A stretch of 64,000 nucleotides of DNA, taken from Pseudomonas shahriarae. GTDB taxonomy: Bacteria; Pseudomonadota; Gammaproteobacteria; Pseudomonadales; Pseudomonadaceae. This document shows positions 28,576-36,300 of this stretch, piece by piece; the first letter of the stretch is position 1; each line of letters opens with the position of its first letter. The notes beneath the pieces were generated by a model, which was given only the letters and a program-made list of their open reading frames with translations, did no database searches and had not been told where the DNA came from. A program made the position numbers and the translations under genes. The stretch is from assembly GCF_014268455.2 (NCBI RefSeq), contig NZ_CP077085.1:5807001-5871000 (forward strand), in the 5' to 3' direction.

Positions 28576-29432
28576 CAAAACGCTCCGTCGCAAGACTCGA
28601 TGCGGTCGATAAACAGGCACGCGGCCAACAGGTCGGCGGCGCCACCGGGGGAGGCATTCAGCGCCAGCAGTTGCTGGTCCAATTCATTGAGGCGACGCCG
28701 CCCCGCCAGGCTCGCGCTGCCGCCCGCATCCAACACGGCCTGGGCGCCTAGTTGCATGGCCTGCAGGCCGTCGGTGCCGGCGCGGTAGAGCACGCAGGTG
28801 TCGGCCAGTTGGGTCATGATCGCCAACAGTGCGTCGAGGCGCGCGTTCTGCTCGCCGTGGTGCTGCAGGCGGCTTGCATGCAGTTGCGGCAGGCCGCGTT
28901 GCAGCACGGCGGGGAAGCCCAGTTGCGCTTCTTCGCGGGCGCCACGCACGCCATAGCGTTGCGCGACTTGCGCGCCATGGCTGAGCGGTTGCGGTGCAAA
29001 ACGGTCATTGAGCAGGGCCAGGCGCGCAGCCCGCAGGCTCAGGGCACTGGCGTGACGGGAGGTGGGGTCCAGCGCGGCAGCGGCCACCAGCAGACCGAGG
29101 GCCCAGATCGCGCCACGGTGGGTGTTCACGCCCTGGGTAGTGGCGAGCATCGCCTGCTCGCCTTCGCGGCCGATACGGCCGAGGGCTTCGCGCAGCGGCA
29201 GGCCAATTTCACCCAGGGCAATCGCCGCTTCGGCCATTTCCTTGAAGGCCGGCCACAGGGACAGCGCCGAGGCGTGCATCAGGCCCAGGTGTAGATCCTG
29301 ATGGGCGCCATTGCCGCGCCGATCCACCAGCGCCGGTTTGGGCGACAGGTCCGCTTCGTCGATCAGCGCCTCGACCGCCAGGTCCGCCAGTTGCTCGGCC
29401 AGGGTCAGTGTGTGCAGTTTGAGTGCGTGCAT
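28575..29432 (-). CDS. mdcB: Triphosphoribosyl-dephospho-CoA synthase MdcB
   Basis: A 285-residue CitG-family enzyme that makes the carrier-protein prosthetic group precursor from dephospho-CoA and ATP. The all-helical CitG signature is visible: [25 protein letters not shown] (~24-45), [13 protein letters not shown] near 100-112, and G-A-R-E-E-A near 165. It starts directly after the mdcA stop with no spacer and shares one base with mdcC. Confidence 0.95.
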   Translation of the reverse strand: MHALKLHTLTLAEQLADLAVEALIDEADLSPKPALVDRRGNGAHQDLHLGLMHASALSLWPAFKEMAEAAIALGEIGLPLREALGRIGREGEQAMLATTQGVNTHRGAIWALGLLVAAAALDPTSRHASALSLRAARLALLNDRFAPQPLSHGAQVAQRYGVRGAREEAQLGFPAVLQRGLPQLHASRLQHHGEQNARLDALLAIMTQLADTCVLYRAGTDGLQAMQLGAQAVLDAGGSASLAGRRRLNELDQQLLALNASPGGAADLLAACLFIDRIESCDGAF

Positions 29433-31103
29433 TTACCAGCTCCTGAACTTGGCGGGCGGGTTGTACAGGCCACCGGACCAGTCCACCAGGTCGGCCACGC
29501 TTTTGGCCGCCAGCAGTTCGCGGGTGGCATCGGTGCGGCGGATCCCGAGGTCTTCGGGCAAGGCGATCAGGCCTTCGCGGCGCATGCGCGCGGTGTCCTT
29601 GGGGTTGTGGCGCAAGCCGATGACGGTCACCCCGGCGACCGCCGCGATCATCGCCTGGCGCTCTTCCAGGGAGCGCGCCTTGTACAGGTAGGCGATGCCT
29701 TCTTCGGTGAGCAAGTGGGTCACGTCGTCGCCGTAAATCATGATCGGCGCCAGGGGCATGCCGCTTTTGCGCGCCACTTCCACCGCGTCGAGGGTGTCGA
29801 CGAAGGTCGGTTTGCCGCCCTCCTGGAAGGTCTCGACCATTTGCACCACCAGTTTTTTGCCGCGTTCCAGCAAGGCTTCGGGGGCGTCGTCATGGCGCAT
29901 GTCGAGCCAGGCCGGGGTGCCGTGGCGGCGCCCGCGCGGGTCGTGGCCCATATTCGGCGCGCCACCAAACCCGGCGAGCCGGCCACGGGTCACGGTGGAC
30001 GAATGACCGTCACCATCCACCTGCAAGGTGGCGCCGATAAACAGGTCCACCGCGTATTGCCCCGCCAGTTGGCAGAACATCCGGTTGGAGCGCAACGAGC
30101 CATCGCGACCGGTGAAGAACACATCCGGGCGCGCGGCGATGTAGTTTTCCATGCCCAGTTCGGTGCCGAAGCAATGCACGCTTTCGACCCAGCCACTTTC
30201 GATGGCGGGGATCAGCGTCGGGTGCGGGTTGAGGGTCCAGTTGCGGCAGATCTTGCCTTTAAGGCCCAGGGACTCGCCGTAGGTCGGCAGGATCAGTTCA
30301 ATCGCGGCAGTGTTGAAACCAATGCCATGGTTCAGCGACTGCACATTGTGTTTTTCGTAGATGCCACGGATCGCCATCATCGCCATCAACACATGCACCG
30401 GCTTGATATGCCGGGGGTCGCGGGTGAACAGCGGTTCGATATAGAAGGGTTTGTCGGCCACCACCACGAAATCCACCCAACTGGCCGGGATGTCCACACG
30501 GGGCAAGTCGCTGACGTCGTCGACCAATTGGTTGACCTGCACGATGACGATGCCATCGCTGAAGGCCGCCGGTTCGATCAGCGCCGGGGTGTCTTCGGTA
30601 CTGGGGCCGGTGTAGATATTGCCGGCGCGGTCGGCCATAAAGCCGGCGGACAGCACCACGTTGGGGATCAGGTCTACGACCAGTCGCGCATAGAGTTCGA
30701 TGTAGGTGTGGATCGCGCCGACTTCCAGCAGGCCATCTTCAAGGAGCTGGCTGATGCGCAGGGATTGGGTGCCGGCAAACGAGAAATCGAGTTTGCGTGC
30801 GATGCCCTTTTCAAACAGGTCCAGGTGCTCGGAACGCCCGACGCTGGGCATGATCATGTGCAAGTCATGGAGCACGGCCGGGTCGGCCTTGGCCAGGGAG
30901 CGCGAGAGAAAGTCAGCCTGCTTCTGGTTATTGCCCTCCAGCACCACCCGGTCGCCGGGCAGGATCAGGGCTTGCAGGGCCTCGACGATCCGGTCGCTGG
31001 GCAGCACGGCCCCGTCGGCAAACGCCTGCACCAGCCCGAGCCGCCGCCGCTTCTCGTCGCGGCGCCGCGTCCAGCGCGAGTCGGGGGTTATTGTTGTTGT
31101 CAT
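29433..31103 (-). CDS. mdcA: Malonate decarboxylase alpha subunit (acetyl-S-ACP:malonate ACP transferase)
   Basis: A 556-residue subunit that swaps acetyl for malonyl on the MdcC carrier, the first step of each turnover, releasing acetate. The sequence shows W-x-x-R-R-x-E-K-R-R-R-L near the N-terminus, then P-G-D-R-V-V-L-E-G-N-N-Q-K-Q-A near 50 and N-H-G-I-G-F-N-T-A-A near 255. F-G-G-A-P-N-M-G-H-D-P-R-G-R-R-H near 385 is typical of MdcA. It is the first gene of the operon mdcABCDEGH-madLM, which lets the cell grow on malonate via acetate/acetyl-CoA. Confidence 0.96.
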   Translation of the reverse strand: MTTTITPDSRWTRRRDEKRRRLGLVQAFADGAVLPSDRIVEALQALILPGDRVVLEGNNQKQADFLSRSLAKADPAVLHDLHMIMPSVGRSEHLDLFEKGIARKLDFSFAGTQSLRISQLLEDGLLEVGAIHTYIELYARLVVDLIPNVVLSAGFMADRAGNIYTGPSTEDTPALIEPAAFSDGIVIVQVNQLVDDVSDLPRVDIPASWVDFVVVADKPFYIEPLFTRDPRHIKPVHVLMAMMAIRGIYEKHNVQSLNHGIGFNTAAIELILPTYGESLGLKGKICRNWTLNPHPTLIPAIESGWVESVHCFGTELGMENYIAARPDVFFTGRDGSLRSNRMFCQLAGQYAVDLFIGATLQVDGDGHSSTVTRGRLAGFGGAPNMGHDPRGRRHGTPAWLDMRHDDAPEALLERGKKLVVQMVETFQEGGKPTFVDTLDAVEVARKSGMPLAPIMIYGDDVTHLLTEEGIAYLYKARSLEERQAMIAAVAGVTVIGLRHNPKDTARMRREGLIALPEDLGIRRTDATRELLAAKSVADLVDWSGGLYNPPAKFRSW

Positions 31104-31202
31104 GATCGCTCCACGGGTTCGCTGTCGTGGAGCTCACCATAGGAGTGAATCGGGGGGGTATCAATCAAGCTCGGTGGTGGACTGTTACGGTTGGAGTAAC
31201 GG

Positions 31203-31925
31203 TCAGGAGCGCCGCCATTCCATGCGCTGGCGCCACACGGTCCAGCCCATCGCAATGCCCGCTACGCCATGGAACCCCAGCACCGCCGCCAGGCTCCAGC
31301 TCACCAGCCCCCAAATCGCCTGCACGTACACGGGCAGCAGAAACAGCAACAGCCCAAACAACACGGCCACGCCCAGCTGTTCCCACTTCATCAACCGACG
31401 CAGATAGGAGACGATCGCACAGCCCGACGCTGCGCCCAGGAAAGCCAGCAACAGGCCAGTGACTTCCTGCCCCGACACCACGGGCCAATCCAGGAGCCAC
31501 AAGAGCAGGCAGATAGCAGCCAACACCAGTGAACACACCAGGATAAACACGAACAGGTATTCAAAGACCGTCAGGCCCCAGTTCCGGATGCTTGTAAGGC
31601 TCTGTTCAATTTCGGCCTTGCTTGGCCTTTTCGAAATGGCCACCGCAAGCAGGCCCGAGCCCAAACCGCCGAGGCTCATGACCACTAGGTTGATCACAAC
31701 ATCCTTGATTTCTTTGCCTGTGTCGCTAAGCACGAGGGTTTCCAGGTACCCCAGAATAAACACCGCGCCCACCACCGAAATCCCGAAGCCTACGAGCTTG
31801 CCGCGCCGTGTCGGGTACTTCATCGTCGCGCAGGCAGTGAGCACCAACACCAGGAACCACAACAGCAAAGCACCGGTAAACGGAGTGAGGTTGTACAGCC
31901 AGGCAAATACGTCAAATAGCCACAT
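31203..31925 (-). CDS. Hypothetical polytopic membrane protein
   Basis: A 240-residue protein I do not recognise. Hydrophobic segments lie at about residues 12-34, 44-66, 75-98, 119-147, 154-175 and two close together at 185-225, so six or seven membrane helices. The soluble loop around 98-118 is charged (S-K-R-P-S-K-A-E-I-E-Q). No catalytic motif is visible. It lies upstream of the mdcA start on the same strand with 99 bases between, but nothing ties it to malonate use. It is in the low-synteny patch that also holds the DUF6124 gene. Confidence 0.7.
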   Translation of the reverse strand: MWLFDVFAWLYNLTPFTGALLLWFLVLVLTACATMKYPTRRGKLVGFGISVVGAVFILGYLETLVLSDTGKEIKDVVINLVVMSLGGLGSGLLAVAISKRPSKAEIEQSLTSIRNWGLTVFEYLFVFILVCSLVLAAICLLLWLLDWPVVSGQEVTGLLLAFLGAASGCAIVSYLRRLMKWEQLGVAVLFGLLLFLLPVYVQAIWGLVSWSLAAVLGFHGVAGIAMGWTVWRQRMEWRRS

Positions 31926-31997
31926 TGTGTTGTTGCTTCCACCGAAAGACTCCTTGGGTTATCGGCGGATTTACGTGGGGCTTTACCCGAGCAGGCA

Positions 31998-32039
31998 TCA
32001 GTCCCAAAAAGGGAACGAACGGTCCCTTTCTGGGACTGA
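31998..32039 (-). terminator. 42-base palindrome downstream of the DUF6124 gene
   Basis: tcagtcccaaaaaggga pairs with tccctttctgggactga around an eight-base centre (acgaacgg). It starts eight bases after the DUF6124 stop. It lacks a T run, so it may be a terminator, an mRNA-stabilising hairpin or an operator for the gene at 31925. Confidence 0.5.
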
Positions 32040-32046
32040 TCAAGTT

Positions 32047-32298
32047 TTACGCAGCGGCCGCAGGCGATATTTGCTCCAGCGCACGCTCGACCAGCAGTTG
32101 GCCCAGTTCGGTCATTTGTTGGATGGCCAGGAGTACGCCGCGCTGGGCGCCGTTGAGCTCAAAGGCCAGGGCGCAGGCCAGGGCGTTGAGGGAGGCGAGG
32201 GTTTCGCTGGCGTTGACCAGCAGGGTTTCGGTGTTCTGGTGTGGGTTGACGGTGAAGATACTGGATGAGGTAGGTGGGTTGGGGGTGGGTTTGATCAT
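32047..32298 (-). CDS. DUF6124 (DUF3077-type) small protein
   Basis: An 83-residue protein with the DUF3077/DUF6124 core: I-F-T-V-N-P-H-Q-N-T-E-T-L-L-V-N-A-S-E, then a helical stretch through L-N-G-A-Q-R-G-V-L-L-A-I-Q-Q-M-T-E-L-G. Such proteins are frequent in Pseudomonas, often in several copies per genome, and have no known function. The start at 32298 has GGAG nine bases upstream; the ATG at 32307 touches the GGAG and is unlikely. A structured RNA element lies in its 5' region (32355-32433). Confidence 0.75.
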   Translation of the reverse strand: MIKPTPNPPTSSSIFTVNPHQNTETLLVNASETLASLNALACALAFELNGAQRGVLLAIQQMTELGQLLVERALEQISPAAAA

Positions 32299-32354
32299 GG
32301 TGAACATCTCCGATATGTGAAGGAGACTGACACCACTTGCTTGCACGCAAATCG

Positions 32355-32433
32355 GGTGGCAGCTGTGCGCAGGTGTGCAAGACCGGGCATATCGGCCCCC
32401 GGCAGACCCGAAGGTCTCCCACGCACAGCCGCC
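32355..32433 (-). ncRNA. Candidate three-way-junction RNA 5' of the DUF6124 gene
   Basis: Read on the minus strand, ggcggctgtgcg (32433-32422) pairs with cgcacagctgcc (32369-32358), 11 of 12 positions. Inside are two hairpins: agacc-ttcg-ggtct (32417-32404), a C(UUCG)G tetraloop of the extra-stable kind, and ccggg...cccgg (32402-32383). The UUCG orientation favours minus-strand RNA, the same strand as the downstream gene 57 bases away. It could be a leader regulatory element or an sRNA. I recall similar sequence near DUF6124 genes in other pseudomonads but could not search. Confidence 0.5.
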
Positions 32434-32451
32434 ATAACAAACACAGCAGGC

Positions 32452-32483
32452 AAAAAAAATGCCCGTTGAATGGCTATGGGCGT
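32452..32483 (-). terminator. Weak hairpin with T8 tract (minus strand)
   Basis: On the minus strand gccc...gggc (extended by a wobble and an A-T pair) is followed by a run of eight T. It would end a transcript of the small ORF at 32474-32668, or of an sRNA from the same place. Confidence 0.4.
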
Positions 32484-32668
32484 TGGTGCGCCGATATGTA
32501 ACCGGACTTGCACGTCCGTGTCACCGTTTTTTGCGATGACCGACCAAGCCTAGGCGCGAAGGCGGCGAGCGACAAGTTCATGGGCGGCGCGAAAACGTGC
32601 GGGAAAAATCTGAAGGAATCATGCCGCACGATCATTCCTACAGGTTTTGGGGGTTGTTGCTCGGACAT
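32474..32668 (-). CDS. Possible small protein (64 aa), unknown
   Basis: A 64-residue frame starting M-S-E-Q-Q-P-P-K-P, with a middle R-F-F-P-H-V-F-A-P-P-M-N and an Arg/Lys/Ser/Thr-rich end (Q-K-T-V-T-R-T-C-K-S-G-Y). I do not recognise a domain. The stop overlaps a hairpin with a T8 tract on the same strand, so a short transcript covering it is plausible. The region may instead be a noncoding RNA that happens to be open. It lies upstream of the structured element and the DUF6124 gene. Confidence 0.35.
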   Translation of the reverse strand: MSEQQPPKPVGMIVRHDSFRFFPHVFAPPMNLSLAAFAPRLGRSSQKTVTRTCKSGYISAHQRP

Positions 32669-32730
32669 CGCGTCACTCGCCTTTGGGATTTGAATCATCT
32701 CACCGACAAAGCATGATGAATACGGTCATT

Positions 32731-32832
32731 GTGGGAGCTGGCTTGCCTGCGATGCAGACGCTTCGGTGTGTCAGTTAAACCGAGGTGATGCTATCGCAGG
32801 CAAGCCAGCTCCCACACAAGCCAGCTCCCACA
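32731..32832. repeat. REPIN with an extra partial arm, downstream of chpC
   Basis: Complete REPIN (32731-32817): arms gtgggagctggcttgcctgcgat / atcgcaggcaagccagctcccac with spacer cttcggtgtgtcagttaaaccgaggtg. The last 16 bases (aagccagctcccaca) are repeated in tandem at 32817-32832. Confidence 0.9.
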
Positions 32833-32863
32833 TTGGGTCTTCAGAGGTGCTGAGAACGGGGGT

Positions 32864-33319
32864 TCAGGCCAGGCCAGCTTCGACCAGCAGCGCTTCCAGC
32901 CCCATCAGGTCCGGTACTTTCGCCACATGCTCGCCGACCTGTACCGCCGCCAGTTCCAGCGGCGACAGGGGGACGTCCACATAACTCAGTTGGCTGTCGA
33001 GCTTGTACGAGCGGGGAATGCCCTGGATCACCAGCGCAATAAACTTCAATGTCGGGCGCCCGCCCAGGGCGTTGAGCACGACGATTCGTGCGCGTTCGCT
33101 GACGACGCTGGTGCCACCGCAGGCCGCTTCAAAGCTGATCAGGGGCAGTTGCTGGTCGCGCCAGGTCACTGGCCGCAAGTACCACGGCGGGGCGTCGCTG
33201 GCCGGTTCGCCGCGCTGGAAGTCGATCAGCTCGGCCACCGCCACGTTGGGCAGCAACAGGTGGCGGTCGGCCAGGGGCAGCAGCAAGCCGGTGAGTTGAC
33301 TGGTGCGGTGGTCAAGCAT
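32864..33319 (-). CDS. chpC: CheW-like protein ChpC of the Pil-Chp system
   Basis: A 151-residue CheW-domain protein covering nearly the whole chain (L-T-G-L-L-L-P-L-A-D-R-H-L-L-L-P-N at the start, P-W-Y-L-R-P-V-T-W-R-D-Q-Q-L-P-L-I-S near 50-67, I-Q-G-I-P-R-S near 103). CheW proteins couple receptors to the kinase. It overlaps the chpA stop by eight bases and ends the operon, the position of ChpC in P. aeruginosa. The chpB methylesterase gene that separates them there is missing here. Confidence 0.88.
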   Translation of the reverse strand: MLDHRTSQLTGLLLPLADRHLLLPNVAVAELIDFQRGEPASDAPPWYLRPVTWRDQQLPLISFEAACGGTSVVSERARIVVLNALGGRPTLKFIALVIQGIPRSYKLDSQLSYVDVPLSPLELAAVQVGEHVAKVPDLMGLEALLVEAGLA

Positions 33320-36300
33320 GTTTCGGGCTCCAGTAGGCGATGCTTTCGAGCAACACCGACTCTTGATAGGGCTTGCCAAGGTAGTCGTTGACGCCAATCG
33401 CCATGGCCCGGTCGCGGTGTTTCTGGCCGGTGCGCGAGGTGATCATAATGATCGGCAGGCGCGCGAGCCGCGGGTCGTTGCGCACCTGGATCGCCACTTC
33501 AAAACCATCCATGCGCGGCATTTCGATGTCCAGCAACATCAGGTCGGGGGTGTGTTCTTCAAGCAAGGCGATGGCGTCGATGCCGTCCTTGGCGGTCAGT
33601 ACGTTCATGCCGTTGCGTTCCAGCAGGCGGCTGGTGACTTTGCGTACGGTCACCGAATCGTCCACCACCAGCACCAGCAACCGCTGTTTTTTCTGCGGCT
33701 CGTTGACCGCCAATGCGGTGTCCGCCGCCTGGGCCGGCAAGGCCGGGGCCAGGGCGCGGATATGCGCCAGCAGGTCGATGATCAACACCACCCGGCCATC
33801 GCCGAGGATGGTCGCCCCCGACAGCCCCTGCACCGCCGCAAACTGCGGGCCGAGGCCCTTGACCACGATTTCCCGGGTACCGGCCATGTCGTCCACCTGC
33901 ACCGCAATGTACCGCTCGTTGCACTGCATCAGCAGCACCGGCAGCGGCTGGCTTTGCCCCAACAGCTTGGGCCGGGCCACGGTGTGCAGCAACTCGCCCA
34001 GGTAATACAACTCGTAGTGCTGGCCGGCGTATTCATACACCGGCGGGTCCAGTTGGTAATGCCCTTCCAGCTCATTGGGCAGCACGCGCACCAGGCCCTG
34101 GATGGTGTTCAGCGGAATCGCGTACTGATCCTCAAAACACTGCACCATCAATGCCCGGTTGACCGACACGGTAAACGGCAGGCGAATGCGAAAGTGCACG
34201 CCCTGCCCCGGTGTGGAGTCGATCACCATGCTGCCGCCCAGTTGGCGCACTTCTTCATGCACCACGTCCATGCCCACGCCGCGCCCGGAAATCTGGGTGA
34301 TTTTTTCGGCGGTGGAAAAGCCCGGCTGCAAGATGAACTGCAACACGTCGCGGTCGCTGATCTCCATCTCCGGGTCCAGCAGGCCGCGCTTGATCGCCTT
34401 GCGCCGCACCGCATCCAGAGGCACGCCCGCACCGTCGTCACGCATGTCGAAGATGATGTCGCCGCCTTCGTGGCTCAGGTCCAGGGTGATCCGGCCCTTC
34501 TCCGGCTTGCCCGCCAACAACCGCGCATCCCGCGATTCCAGGCCATGGTCGACGGCGTTGCGCAGCATATGTTCCAGGGGCGCAGCCATGCGTTCCAGCA
34601 CGTTGCGGTCCATCTCGCCCTCGGCATTGCCGACCACGAATTCCACGTCCTTGCCCAGCTCGCCGGCCACTTGCCGCACGATACGCTTGAGGCGCGGCAG
34701 CATGCGCTCGAACGGCACCATGCGCGTGCGCATCAGGCCCTCTTGCAGCTCGGTGTTGATCCGCGCCTGTTGCTGCAACAGGTTTTGCGCGTCCTGGTTA
34801 CGCTGGTCGAGGGTCTCCTTGAGGTCCAGCAGGTCCGAGGCTGACTCGGACAACGCACGGGACAACTGTTGCAACTGAGAATGACGATCCATTTCCAGCG
34901 GGTCGAATTCTTCATAGCCCAGGCGCTCGGTTTCGGCGTGCTGACGGCTGAGGATGCGCCCCTGGGTCTCGGTATCGAGGCGGCGCAGTTGGTCGCGCAT
35001 ACGCTCGATGGTGGTTTCCACCTCGCTGAGGGCGGCGCGGGCATCGTTGACCTGCTGCTCGATACGCCCACGGAAAATCGAGGTTTCACCGGCCAGGTTG
35101 ACCAGATCATCCAGCAGCTCGGCAGAGATTTTCACCATGTCCGCGCCCGGCTCGCTGGCTGCCGGCGCTTCCGGTTTGCTGGCGACCATGGCGACCGGTA
35201 CCGCCTGGTCTTCGCTGGGCTGGACCAGGCTTTTGATGCGTTCGATCAGGCGTTCCACCGAGCCGACCGGCAACCCCGCCGCCACCGCCTCGACCATCTG
35301 CGCCAGACGGTCATGGCAGCCTTGCAGCAGCGCGAACAGCTCGCTGGTGGGCGCCAGCAAGCCCGCCGACAGGCCTTCGTAGAGAAACTCCAGCTCATGG
35401 GCCAGGTCACCGATCGGGCCGATTTCGACCATGCGCGCGCCGCCCTTGAGGGTGTGCAGGTCGCGCAGCAGGGTCTCGACTTCCTGACGGCCCTGGGGCT
35501 CGGCCTGCCAGCGCAACAGCGCGGCGCCGGAGCTGTCGAGGATGTCGGCCGCTTCTTCAAGAAAGATATCCAGCAGCTCGGGATCACTGCCGGCCCCCTG
35601 CGCCTCGGGTGCAGTGGGCGCCGCGACCGGCGCAGCGTTCTGGCGCACCTCGCGCAAGCGGCTGATCAGGGCGTTGGAGTCGCTCAGGGGTTGCTGCTCT
35701 TGCAACTGCTCCAACTGCAAGGCCAGGTGTTCGTGGCTGTCCATCAACACTTGCGCTATTTCACCGGAGTAGCTGTAGCGCCGGTCCACCAGGCCCTCGT
35801 AAAGGCTTTCCAGTTCCTGGGCCAGATCGCCCACCGGGCCGATTTCGGCCATGCGCGCGCCGCCGCGCAGGGTATGCAGGTCCCGTTGCAGGGACGACAG
35901 CGGCGCCACGCCGTCGGGCTCCAGCAACCAGCGTTTGAGGGACTGCCCGGCGCTGTCGAGGATATCCACCGCTTCCTCAAGGAAAATCTCGACGATTTCA
36001 TCGTCCACCGCCCAGTCCTGTTGCAACTGCGTGGTGGCCGCCCCCAGTTCGGCAATGCTCAATGCGCGGCTGCCGTCGGTTTTGATCAGGCCGGTGGCGC
36101 TGGGGTCCAGCCCTTCATCGAGCAACTCGCGCAAGGCTTTCATGCGCGCCGGCGCCGGGCTGACTTCCTGGCCGGCGGCCAGTTGGTCGAGCATGTTGAT
36201 CAGGGCTTCATGGGCCTGCTCGGCCTCCTGGAAAAACCGCTCGCTGACCGCCAGGCTGCTCTCTTCCACTGCGCCATAGAGGTCGAGCAAGGCTTCGCAC

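Noticed and set aside
29301..31142. 613-codon frame antisense to mdcA
   Set aside because: mdcA has all family motifs on the other strand; the antisense product is His/Gln/Gly-rich without homology.
32501..32527. Plus-strand terminator (cggac-ttgcac-gtccg then a T6 run)
   Set aside because: The T run starts eight bases after the stem and no plus-strand gene ends here.
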